DNA of 11,335 nt from Caldithrix sp. (GTDB taxonomy: Bacteria > KSB1 > UBA2214 > DYKH01), in NCBI GenBank assembly GCA_020722685.1, contig DYKH01000158.1:1-11335 (forward strand). The letters are read 5' to 3'. Shown in pieces: positions 1 to 5,948 of the stretch; position 1 is the stretch's first letter, and each line of letters starts with the position of its first letter. The notes under the pieces were generated by a model, which was given only the letters and a program-made list of their open reading frames with translations, did not search any database and had not been told where the DNA came from. Both the position numbers and the translations under genes were made by a program.

Positions 1-26
1 GATTTCTCACTCCGTTCGAAATGACA
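1..26. repeat. Possible dispersed hairpin repeat, cut by the window edge
   Basis: The first bases contain ATTTC (2-6) and GAAAT (18-22) as complementary arms, followed by GACA. This copies the layout of the REP-like units elsewhere in the window, where ATTCC and GGAAT arms are followed by TGACA. The left side is cut off, so neither its full extent nor its membership of a repeat family can be shown. Confidence 0.3.
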
Positions 27-77
27 CAATTATTCAGTTGGCTAAATATGTACGTTATCCACTTTTCCCCTTGATCT

Positions 78-1085
78 TTATACTTTAGTCACTTCAGCCA
101 CTTTAGTCACTTTACCAACTTGCTCCCTATCCGCATCAACCATCAGTCTTACCAGTTCTTTGAAAGTAGTCTTTGGCTTCCAGCCGAGCAGTCTTTCGGC
201 TTTTTGCGCGTTGCCCATCAGCAAATCGACTTCAGTGGGGCGAAAATAGCGTGGATCCTTTTTCACGTATCTTTGCCAATCCAAGCCGGCATACGAGAAC
301 GCTTCTTCGACAAATTCACGCACCGTATGCGCTTCGCCAGTGGCGATCACGTAATCATCAGCTTTTTCCTGCTGCAACATCATCCACATTGCTTCGACGT
401 ATTCCGGCGCGTACCCCCAGTCACGCTTAGCTTCCAGATTCCCCAGATAGAGCGTGTCCTCTAATCCGGCTTCGATTCTCGCTACGGCGCGGGAAATTTT
501 TCGAGTGACGAAGGTTTCACCCCGACGTGGAGACTCGTGGTTGAACAATATGCCGTTACAAGCGAAAATGTCGTAAGCTTCGCGGTAATTGACCGTCACC
601 CAATAGGCAAACACTTTGGCGGCGCCGTATGGGCTGCGCGGATAAAAAGGCGTTGTTTCGCACTGGGGGACCTCCTGCACCTTACCGAACATTTCCGAGC
701 TGGAAGCTTGATAGAATTTGCAGCGAATTCCGGTTTCGCGAATGGCTTCCAGCAAACGGATGGCTCCCAATGCCGTCACTTCTCCTGTATACTCCGGGAT
801 ATCAAAACTCACCCGCACATGGCTCTGCGCCCCCAAATGATATATTTCGTCCGGCTGCAGTCGGTAAAGCAGCTTGATCAGATTGGTAGAGTCGCTCAAG
901 TCTCCATAGTGCAGAAATAACTTCACCCCATTGACATGCGGGTCACGGTACAAATGGTCGATGCGCCCGGTGTTAAAGGTGCTGGCCCGGCGGATGATCC
1001 CATGTACTTCATAGCCCTTGCTCAACAGTAGCTCTGCCAAGTACGAGCCATCTTGGCCGGTTATTCCGGTGATAAGTGCTTTCAT
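78..1085 (-). CDS. gmd: GDP-mannose 4,6-dehydratase
   Basis: This enzyme converts GDP-D-mannose to GDP-4-keto-6-deoxy-D-mannose, the precursor of GDP-fucose, GDP-rhamnose and related sugars, in the cytoplasm. It is a 335-residue extended short-chain dehydrogenase. The NADP-binding GITGQDG is at residues 7-13, SSSE at 128-131 carries the catalytic Ser/Glu region, and the catalytic YxxxK is Y153-K157. The family signatures NHESPRRGE (182-190) and [10 protein letters not shown] (215-224) are intact. The ATG start is well placed against the Rossmann fold, but no clear Shine-Dalgarno precedes it. The last twelve residues, [12 protein letters not shown], are encoded by four units of a 9-bp repeat that recurs between genes in this window, so the tail is probably an addition to a normal-length core. 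The partner reductase (GDP-fucose synthase or Rmd type) is not in the window and may lie further left. Confidence 0.96.
   Translation of the reverse strand: MKALITGITGQDGSYLAELLLSKGYEVHGIIRRASTFNTGRIDHLYRDPHVNGVKLFLHYGDLSDSTNLIKLLYRLQPDEIYHLGAQSHVRVSFDIPEYTGEVTALGAIRLLEAIRETGIRCKFYQASSSEMFGKVQEVPQCETTPFYPRSPYGAAKVFAYWVTVNYREAYDIFACNGILFNHESPRRGETFVTRKISRAVARIEAGLEDTLYLGNLEAKRDWGYAPEYVEAMWMMLQQEKADDYVIATGEAHTVREFVEEAFSYAGLDWQRYVKKDPRYFRPTEVDLLMGNAQKAERLLGWKPKTTFKELVRLMVDADREQVGKVTKVAEVTKV
81..116. repeat. 9-bp repeat array A1, inside the end of gmd
   Basis: Four tandem units lie at 81-89, 90-98, 99-107 and 108-116: TACTTTAGT, CACTTCAGC, CACTTTAGT, CACTTTACC. Read on the coding strand they give GGTAAAGTG ACTAAAGTG GCTGAAGTG ACTAAAGTA followed directly by TAA, so the array is translated in frame as the Gmd tail. 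It is the same unit as the arrays at about 2023, 3643, 4605 and 4940. Confidence 0.9.
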
Positions 1086-1187
1086 ATCGTCAAAGGGATA
1101 AGATCAAAGGAGAAATAGGCAAATCGTCGGCAGACTTTTGAGATCGGCAAGCCACGAGCCACAGCGGCACGAGGTTGCAGCAAGTTC

Positions 1188-1466
1188 CTATCGGTATTCT
1201 ATGATGGGTCGCGGAGAGTCGCAACTTGGGTTGCAGGAACGCAGATAAGAAGCCGTGGTGATGGCGACGACGACGATTAGCAGATAGACCCAAAATGCTT
1301 TCTGGACTGACAAGCGTTCGACTGATGGCCTTCTTTTCCAACCTCGCCATTTACAATCATGGCACCGGTAGAGTCTGCACGGGAACAGGAGCTTTAACAG
1401 ATTCTCCCAGCTATTGCGGTGATGCGACCGATGTACGTTGCTACTACCACAAACGGGACATTTCAT
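1188..1466 (-). CDS. Small zinc-ribbon protein with C-terminal membrane helix (copy 2)
   Basis: This is a 92-residue protein of unassigned function. Two CxxC knuckles, C3/C6 and C35/C38, should bind one zinc ion. The second sits in YRCHDCKWRG (33-42) and is followed by a basic stretch. Residues about 57-75 form one hydrophobic helix, so the ribbon is probably tethered to the inner membrane and faces the cytoplasm. The ATG at 1466 is preceded by a G-rich stretch that is only a weak ribosome site. It is a diverged paralogue of the gene at 1523-1771, sharing cysteine spacing, the RCxxCxWRG motif and the terminal helix. Lying between the UDP-sugar dehydrogenase and gmd on the same strand, it is probably co-transcribed with them. 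A regulatory, scaffolding or redox role is possible, but nothing in the sequence decides. Confidence 0.78.
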   Translation of the reverse strand: MKCPVCGSSNVHRSHHRNSWENLLKLLFPCRLYRCHDCKWRGWKRRPSVERLSVQKAFWVYLLIVVVAITTASYLRSCNPSCDSPRPIIEYR

Positions 1467-1522
1467 AGCAGCCCCCGCGTTTTTTGAGGCCGAAACTACT
1501 TAACGAGGATTAGAGCAAAGCT

Positions 1523-1771
1523 TCAAGGCAAAAAAGACCTCATGGCGCAAACGACGGCCAAGGAGATTGCCAAGGCAATGAGGCAATACGTCAGCCGTTT
1601 TTTGCCATAGGTCCAAACCTCGTAGCCTGCCTCAACCCGTCTTTTCCCACGCCATCCGCACTCATCGCAGCGATAATACTGGTATTTCACCAGCGCAAAA
1701 AATCTCTCCAGTATGTTATGGCATCGAGACCAATGAATACTGCCAGAGTGGCACTTCGGACAAAGATACAT
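1523..1771 (-). CDS. Small zinc-ribbon protein with C-terminal membrane helix (copy 1)
   Basis: This is an 82-residue protein with the architecture of the neighbour at 1188-1466. CPKC at C4/C7 and YRCDECGWRG at 33-42 (C35/C38) form a four-cysteine zinc ribbon. Basic residues follow, then a hydrophobic helix at about 60-76 ending near the C-terminus. The ATG at 1771 has a good ribosome site, with AGGG about seven bases upstream. The segment between the knuckles (about 27 residues) is predicted helical and is similar in length in both copies. The pair most likely arose by tandem duplication followed by strong divergence. I know of small proteins with this pattern next to envelope genes but cannot name a characterised family, so function is unknown. 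Confidence 0.8.
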   Translation of the reverse strand: MYLCPKCHSGSIHWSRCHNILERFFALVKYQYYRCDECGWRGKRRVEAGYEVWTYGKKRLTYCLIALAISLAVVCAMRSFLP

Positions 1772-2022
1772 GACATTCCCTCTCCCCGGCTTGCCAAGAG
1801 ATGCGAGTTGCTTGCTAATATCGGCTGATTCTAATTTCGCTTGAGTCTTGTACTCAGAAGTAAAGCCGTGTCACACTTTTGCCGAGTGGGTAATTTGGAT
1901 TTTCTGAAGCTGAGCGCGAGCTATGCGGTCGCCATTGCCCGCAGCCTCTTCTTCATATCCCCACTGGTAGTCAGTAGTAATGATACTCCAATTTAATGAT
2001 TCGAAAAATTGTTTTCTCTTTT
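1772..2022. other. Intergenic stretch without a recognised feature
   Basis: Together with array A2 this forms the roughly 300-base gap between the UDP-sugar dehydrogenase and the first zinc-ribbon gene. I see no gene, no strong promoter and no stem-loop beyond a short TGAGT/ACTCA hairpin near 1844. The only content I can point to is the ribosome site of the gene at 1771. Confidence 0.4.
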
Positions 2023-2071
2023 CACAACTTTAAGCACTTTAGCTCACTTTAGGCACTTCAGCCACTTTCTC
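2023..2071. repeat. 9-bp repeat array A2, directly after the UDP-sugar dehydrogenase
   Basis: The units are CACTTTAGCT (2035-2044, one base longer), CACTTTAGG (2045-2053), CACTTCAGC (2054-2062) and CACTTTCTCT (2063-2072), with a degenerate unit from 2023. The array abuts the TGA stop at 2072-2074. Orientation relative to the upstream gene is the same as in A1 and A3: the mRNA reads AAAGTGNCT. Confidence 0.88.
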
Positions 2072-3382
2072 TCACGCCTTCACCACGTTCCCATCCCCTT
2101 TTAGTCCGTTCAGCTTGTAAACATTACGAGTGTCGATGATCAGCTTGGCGTGCTGCCGGATCATGGCATAATCGACGTCGCTGTGATCGGTGACGATGAT
2201 GACGGCATCATAACCTCTTATTGCCTCCGCGGTCAGGCTGACGCTACTCATATCATATTGGTATTTCCTTGTCGGCGGCAGCTTTGGCACGTATGGATCA
2301 TAGTAATCGCAGTGTGCGCCCTTTTGTCGCAGAATCTCCATCACCTTTAGCGCCGGGGTTTCCCGCATATCATCGATATCTTTCTTATAGGCGACGCCCA
2401 GTATGAGGATATCGGCGTTTTTGATACTGGCGCCGCGCTCGTTCAAGGCGTCGATGGTCTTTTGCACCACCCAATAGGGCATGTTGAGATTGATCTCTCC
2501 GGCCAGCTCGATGAACCGGGTCGGCATGTCAAACTCGCGCGCTTTCCAGGTCAAGTAGAATGGATCGATGGGAATGCAATGCCCGCCCAATCCTGGTCCT
2601 GGATGGAACGGCATGAATCCAAACGGCTTGGTAGAGGCGGATTCGATCACTTCCCAGACATCGATGTCCATCCGATCCAGAATCATCTTCATCTCATTGA
2701 CCAAAGCGATGTTCACACTGCGGAAGATGTTCTCCAGCAACTTGGCGGATTCCGCCACCCGTGTGCTCGATACCGGTACCGGTGTGGTAATGTGACGATA
2801 CAGTGCGATGGCGCATTCCCGCGCATAGGGTACGTCCGCGCCGACGATTTTGGGTATGTTGCGAATCGTGTACTTGGGATTATTAGGATCTTCACGTTCC
2901 GGTGAAAAAGCAACATAAAAGTCCTTATTGCATTTGAGGCCAGACTCTTCCAGAATGGGCGCTAACACTTCATTTGTAGTGCCCGGCCAGGTGCTGCTCT
3001 CAAGGATGACCAACTGTTCTTTGCGTAAGTGTTTTTTCAAGCTGTGGGCAGTATTCTCGATGAAAGAAAGGTCCGGTTCTCTGTGCTCGTCCAACGGCGT
3101 TGGCAAAGCCAATAACAAAACATCCGGTTGTGAGGCCAGACTAAAATCGCTGGTAAAGATAGCTCTGCCCCTGGCGTTAATCTCGGTTATTCTCTGCGAC
3201 GAGATGTGCTTGATGTAGGTCAGCCCTTGGTTCAGCTTGCTGATCTTTGCCTCATCGATATCAAAACCAAAAATCCGAAAGCCTTCTCTTGCGAACTCGA
3301 TAAGCAGAGGCAAGCCCACATAGCCTAATCCGACGATACCGATTCCGGCTGTTTTGCTTTCAATTTTGCTCTTTAGATCCAT
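2072..3382 (-). CDS. wbpA: UDP-N-acetylglucosamine 6-dehydrogenase, WbpA type
   Basis: This enzyme oxidises the C6 hydroxyl of UDP-GlcNAc twice with NAD to give UDP-GlcNAc uronic acid, a precursor of acidic sugars in surface polysaccharides. At 436 residues it has the length usual for WbpA. The dinucleotide-binding GLGYVG spans 18-23, the central domain carries ESAKLLEN (211-218, catalytic Lys214), and the nucleophile Cys269 sits in GPGLGGHCIPIDPFYL (262-277), a form typical of the WbpA branch rather than of UDP-glucose dehydrogenase. The C-terminal UDP-binding domain is complete. The ATG at 3382 has AGGAAG about seven bases upstream. The neighbouring 4-epimerase is transcribed just before it, so the pair could make UDP-GalNAc uronic acid. 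A REP-containing palindrome ends 38 bases upstream of the start and a 9-bp repeat array begins at the stop codon. The exact substrate is inferred. Confidence 0.92.
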   Translation of the reverse strand: MDLKSKIESKTAGIGIVGLGYVGLPLLIEFAREGFRIFGFDIDEAKISKLNQGLTYIKHISSQRITEINARGRAIFTSDFSLASQPDVLLLALPTPLDEHREPDLSFIENTAHSLKKHLRKEQLVILESSTWPGTTNEVLAPILEESGLKCNKDFYVAFSPEREDPNNPKYTIRNIPKIVGADVPYARECAIALYRHITTPVPVSSTRVAESAKLLENIFRSVNIALVNEMKMILDRMDIDVWEVIESASTKPFGFMPFHPGPGLGGHCIPIDPFYLTWKAREFDMPTRFIELAGEINLNMPYWVVQKTIDALNERGASIKNADILILGVAYKKDIDDMRETPALKVMEILRQKGAHCDYYDPYVPKLPPTRKYQYDMSSVSLTAEAIRGYDAVIIVTDHSDVDYAMIRQHAKLIIDTRNVYKLNGLKGDGNVVKA

Positions 3383-3420
3383 ACAGAGTTCTTCCTTTTA
3401 CTGGTTCGACGCAAACCTGG

Positions 3421-3544
3421 GTAACCGATCACAGGATGCGGTCACCCCTGCGTATGCACGGGTCTCCTTCTGCCGTGTAATGGAAAGGAGATTCCTGCAT
3501 TCGCAGGAATGACCGCACTGGCAGGACACCCCGTGATTGGTTAC
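3421..3544. repeat. Nested inverted repeat enclosing two opposed REP-like hairpins (REPIN-like)
   Basis: The outer arms are GTAACCGATCAC (3421-3432) and GTGATTGGTTAC (3533-3544), complementary at 11 of 12 positions. Inside, GCGGTC (3438-3443) pairs with GACCGC (3511-3516). The core holds two hairpins facing each other: ACCCCTGC/GCACGGGT (3444-3451/3456-3463, one mismatch) followed by TCTCCT, and GGAG followed by ATTCCTGC/GCAGGAAT (3491-3498/3503-3510). Two opposed REP hairpins about 70 bases apart match the known layout of REPINs mobilised by RAYT transposases. No RAYT gene is present in the window. Confidence 0.75.
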
Positions 3545-3642
3545 AAACTTGCAGATGGCTTACACGATCAATGCCCCTACTCATACATTAATACGCAAAG
3601 AGAAGCACCGGCAAGATAGTTCACGTATCTTTTGTAGGTTTT

Positions 3643-3687
3643 CACTTAAGCCACTTTAGGCACTTTAGTCACTTTAGACACTTTCTA
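3643..3687. repeat. 9-bp repeat array A3, overlapping the end of the epimerase gene
   Basis: The units are CACTTAAGC, CACTTTAGG, CACTTTAGT, CACTTTAGA and CACTTTCTA in direct succession. The epimerase stop TAA (3674-3676) lies inside the fourth unit, and the final Glu-Ser-Val codons come from the fourth and fifth units. In this frame the repeat itself supplies the stop codon. Confidence 0.9.
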
Positions 3688-4603
3688 TCACTCTCTTCAT
3701 CCCCTCTTTGAAATCCACCAAGACCTTATAGCCCAAAAACTGCTGTGCCTTACCGATGTTGGCCAAAGAATGTTTGACATCACCCTGCCGCGGCGCAGCA
3801 TACTCCGCCTTGACCTGCTTGTTCAACAAGGAATTGATGGTACTGATAAGCAGATTGATCGATATTCGTTTGCCGCAAGCAACATTGAAGACTTCGCCTG
3901 ATAGCTCTTCATGTCCCTGCTGACACGCCAATAGGTTTGCTTCTACTACATTATCCACAAAGGTAAAATCACGCGACTGTTCGCCATCCCCATAGACAAC
4001 CGGCGACTGATCGCTTTTGATGGCCCGGATAAACTTGGGGATGACCGCAGAGTATTGCGAAGTCGGGTCCTGCTTGGGACCGAAAACATTGAAATACCGT
4101 AGACAGACCGTCTCTAAACCATAGAGCCGGGTAAAGACCTGGCAATACTTTTCTCCCGCCAATTTTGAAACCGCATAGGGAGAAAGAGGCTTGGGAAGCA
4201 TTTCTTCGGTCTTGGGCAGCGTCTCCAGGTCGCCGTAGATGGACGATGAGGAAGCATATACGATGCGCCGGACGCGAGCATCCTTCGCCGCATTCAGAAT
4301 GTTCAGCGTGCCGACGACGTTGACTTCATTGCTGGTGAGCGGATCTTTGACGGAGCGCGGCACCGAAGGCAAAGCGGCTTGGTGCAGAATAAACTCCACT
4401 CCTTCAACAGCTTCCCGGACGATGTGGTAGCTGCGAACGTCGCCTTCCACCAACTCGATTTGGCTTAGAAAAGGAACGATGTTATCGCGTTTGCCGGTGG
4501 AAAAATTGTCCAGAACCCGAACCTTCTCTCCGCGCTTTAATAGCTCTTCAACGATGTTTGATCCGATGAACCCGGCGCCGCCGGTGACGAGATAAAGGGA
4601 CAT
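3674..4603 (-). CDS. UDP-GlcNAc(A) 4-epimerase, WbpP/TviC-like
   Basis: This is a 309-residue extended short-chain dehydrogenase that should interconvert C4 epimers of UDP-N-acetylhexosamines or their uronic acids. TGGAGFIG (7-14) binds NAD, SSSS (118-121) and Y143-K147 (YAVSK) are the catalytic Ser and YxxxK. The stretch AALPSVPRSVKDP (76-88) is a signature of the UDP-GlcNAc 4-epimerase group that includes WbpP and TviC. RYFNVFGPKQDP (about 169-180) is also typical. The WbpA-type dehydrogenase follows on the same strand, favouring UDP-GlcNAcA/UDP-GalNAcA as the pair of substrates, although UDP-GlcNAc itself is possible. The ATG at 4603 suits the Rossmann fold, but it is preceded by a 9-bp repeat array running to within one base of the start and has no Shine-Dalgarno. 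Another array, in the opposite orientation, covers the stop codon. Confidence 0.9.
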   Translation of the reverse strand: MSLYLVTGGAGFIGSNIVEELLKRGEKVRVLDNFSTGKRDNIVPFLSQIELVEGDVRSYHIVREAVEGVEFILHQAALPSVPRSVKDPLTSNEVNVVGTLNILNAAKDARVRRIVYASSSSIYGDLETLPKTEEMLPKPLSPYAVSKLAGEKYCQVFTRLYGLETVCLRYFNVFGPKQDPTSQYSAVIPKFIRAIKSDQSPVVYGDGEQSRDFTFVDNVVEANLLACQQGHEELSGEVFNVACGKRISINLLISTINSLLNKQVKAEYAAPRQGDVKHSLANIGKAQQFLGYKVLVDFKEGMKRVIESV

Positions 4604-4604
4604 T

Positions 4605-4668
4605 AGAGTGACTAAAGTGAGCTAAAGTGACTAAAGTGGCTAAAGTGTGTCAAAGCGACAAAAGCGAG
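4605..4668. repeat. 9-bp repeat array A4, inverted, in the epimerase leader
   Basis: The plus strand reads AGAGTGACT, AAAGTGAGCT, AAAGTGACT, AAAGTGGCT, AAAGTGTGTC, then decaying AAAGCGAC and AAAAGCGAG. This is the reverse complement of the orientation in A1, A2, A3 and A5. The array starts one base upstream of the epimerase ATG, so the leader RNA is CACTTTAG-type sequence and lacks a purine-rich ribosome site. Confidence 0.9.
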
Positions 4669-5272
4669 CAGGTCTGCGTCAAAGTAAAGAAAGGTAGAAT
4701 AAGATGAAAATAAGCGTATATTGTGCATCTGTTGTTCACGCGTGGCGACAATGTTTAGAATGCCTTATTATTTGACGTTTTCGTGTGGCCTGTACGGGCC
4801 TTTGCTTGCAAGGAATCCATTTCTCAAATCAAAAGCCCTGTCGGATATCATGCGCATCGACTTCGTTCCACGACTTTAGCCATGATCATTTCCGCGCCGA
4901 GCGAGTTTACCGCCTTGCCTTGCTTTCTTCCCTTCTACCCACTTCAGGCACTTTAGTCACTTCACCCACTTCAGTCACTCCAACCAGGCTTCCGCCCTGT
5001 CACTTACAGGGATTTTTTTCCGCTGCACATAGATTCATGCATCCACTTCACACCCACCCTTCCCACACCGCTACACCGACAACAGCCTTGTCAGCGATTA
5101 GCCTGTGACCATGCCTGGCAGCCTAAACGACCGCGAAAGAAGATAGAATCACATGCTAATGGCTATTTCTCAATTCGACCCAATATTGGCAAATCGTAGG
5201 CATTTGTTCGCATGACAAGCTCAAAGCGCTTGGAATTGCGTTGCCGTTATTGACCAAAACCTGGATTGCAGT
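4669..5272. other. Gene-free gap between the NusG-like gene and the epimerase
   Basis: No reading frame here has recognisable protein character. The longest, on the plus strand at 4785-5108, runs through the repeat array at 4940-4984 and is of low complexity. I see no clear terminator after the NusG-like gene and no convincing promoter for the epimerase. The stretch may be the remains of a lost gene, because array A5 sits here without a gene directly next to it, unlike A1-A3. Confidence 0.45.
4940..4984. repeat. 9-bp repeat array A5, isolated in an intergenic gap
   Basis: There are five consecutive 9-mers: CACTTCAGG, CACTTTAGT, CACTTCACC, CACTTCAGT, CACTCCAAC. It has the same orientation as the 3'-end arrays and is opposite to A4, which lies about 270 bases away. 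The two could pair in a transcript across this gap. It begins about 290 bases beyond the stop of the NusG-like gene. Confidence 0.88.
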
Positions 5273-5776
5273 TTATAGCTTTTCGATTTTGTTCCCACGA
5301 ATATCGACCAATACCGCTTTGCCGATGGCGGGAATGTAAATCTCGAACCATTTGCTTCCGCGATAATCCACCAGTTGCCCTTCCCGCCCTGCTAACACGC
5401 CAGCCACAATGCGAACACGATCCCCGGGCAATAGGCCATCAACCACATCTACTTCAACTTGCGTGCTCAGAAAGGTCTTGATCGCTTCGATCTCGTCGCC
5501 GCGCACGGGAGTCGGCTCATTATTGAATCCGACTATGCGTACGACGCTGGGAGCACGCAAGACATCATATCGATGAACAAAAGGAATGAAAGAAAAGATA
5601 TAACATGAAAACAATGGCGCCTCCACCCACTTTTTTCTGTCTCGCCATTGGTTGAGTGTTTTCCGCAGGGGAAGATAGGAAGTGATGCCTGCACCATCGA
5701 GATAGCTTTTTACTTTCTTCTCGTGTCGAGGCTTGGTCACGAATGCATACCACTTTGCATCCCACTCAAGGCTCAC
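5273..5776 (-). CDS. UpxY/RfaH-like specialised NusG (transcription antiterminator)
   Basis: Proteins of this family bind RNA polymerase through an NGN domain and suppress pausing and termination in long surface-polysaccharide operons. With the chosen start the protein has 167 residues. The NGN domain covers about 8-100, beginning WYAFVTKPRHEKK with YLPL and W(R)DRKKWVEAPLFSCYIF, and a KOW motif GDRVRIVAGVLAGREG lies at 118-133. The GTG at 5776 was chosen because AAGGAG lies six bases upstream. A longer frame opens at a TTG (5830) without a ribosome site. Length and the charged RDRKKW segment are typical of UpxY-type NusG paralogues rather than the housekeeping NusG, which is usually encoded beside secE and rplK. 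Its place after the kinase gene and before the sugar genes fits control of this locus. An ops-like GGCGGTAG lies in its leader. Confidence 0.9.
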   Translation of the reverse strand: MSLEWDAKWYAFVTKPRHEKKVKSYLDGAGITSYLPLRKTLNQWRDRKKWVEAPLFSCYIFSFIPFVHRYDVLRAPSVVRIVGFNNEPTPVRGDEIEAIKTFLSTQVEVDVVDGLLPGDRVRIVAGVLAGREGQLVDYRGSKWFEIYIPAIGKAVLVDIRGNKIEKL

Positions 5777-5782
5777 GCGCAA

Positions 5783-5788
5783 CTCCTT
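5783..5788 (-). promoter_or_regulatory. Ribosome binding site that sets the NusG-like start
   Basis: The coding strand reads AAGGAG, then six bases (TTGCGC), then the GTG at 5776. It is among the strongest Shine-Dalgarno sequences in the window and favours GTG over the upstream TTG at 5830. Confidence 0.75.
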
Positions 5789-5921
5789 GGCTCCAACCTT
5801 TTCTTTACACCTGCTCAAAACACCGCTCAACTCTTACTGACCGCCGTTCTGGCACCAGCCCCTCATACCTGGCATGCTATGGCAAAGCCGCCCGCTGTCT
5901 AAAAACCAAGTCAGCCCGTCT

Positions 5922-5929
5922 CTACCGCC
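5922..5929 (-). promoter_or_regulatory. ops-like element GGCGGTAG ahead of the NusG-like gene
   Basis: GGCGGTAG on the transcribed strand matches the first eight bases of the E. coli ops element, the pause site where RfaH is recruited. It lies about 20 bases after the kinase stop and about 145 bases before the NusG-like start. The bases that follow (AGACGG) do not continue the E. coli ops match. One eight-base match can arise by chance in a window this size, so position is the main argument. Confidence 0.3.
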
Positions 5930-5948
5930 TCACGCTTCCTCTCACAAT

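Noticed and set aside
1090..1350. Minus-strand frame of 86 codons overlapping the zinc-ribbon gene
   Set aside because: It overlaps the zinc-ribbon gene in another frame. The zinc-ribbon frame has CxxC motifs and a membrane helix, while this one has no protein character.
81..4984. The regular short repeats as CRISPR arrays
   Set aside because: The units are 9 bases long and directly adjacent, with no unique spacers, and no cas gene is present.
4785..5108. Plus-strand frame of 107 codons in the gap before the NusG-like gene
   Set aside because: It runs through the 9-bp repeat array, has a low-complexity Pro/Ser/Thr/His composition, no ribosome site and opposite orientation to all genes.
5777..5830. 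Eighteen extra N-terminal residues of the NusG-like protein from a TTG start
   Set aside because: The TTG directly follows a stop codon region without a ribosome site, while GTG at 5776 has AAGGAG at ideal distance and begins just before the NGN domain.
5840..5880. Sigma-54 promoter, because TGGCAC occurs at about 5850
   Set aside because: The downstream GC element at the required spacing (TTGC) is missing and the orientation is opposite to the genes.
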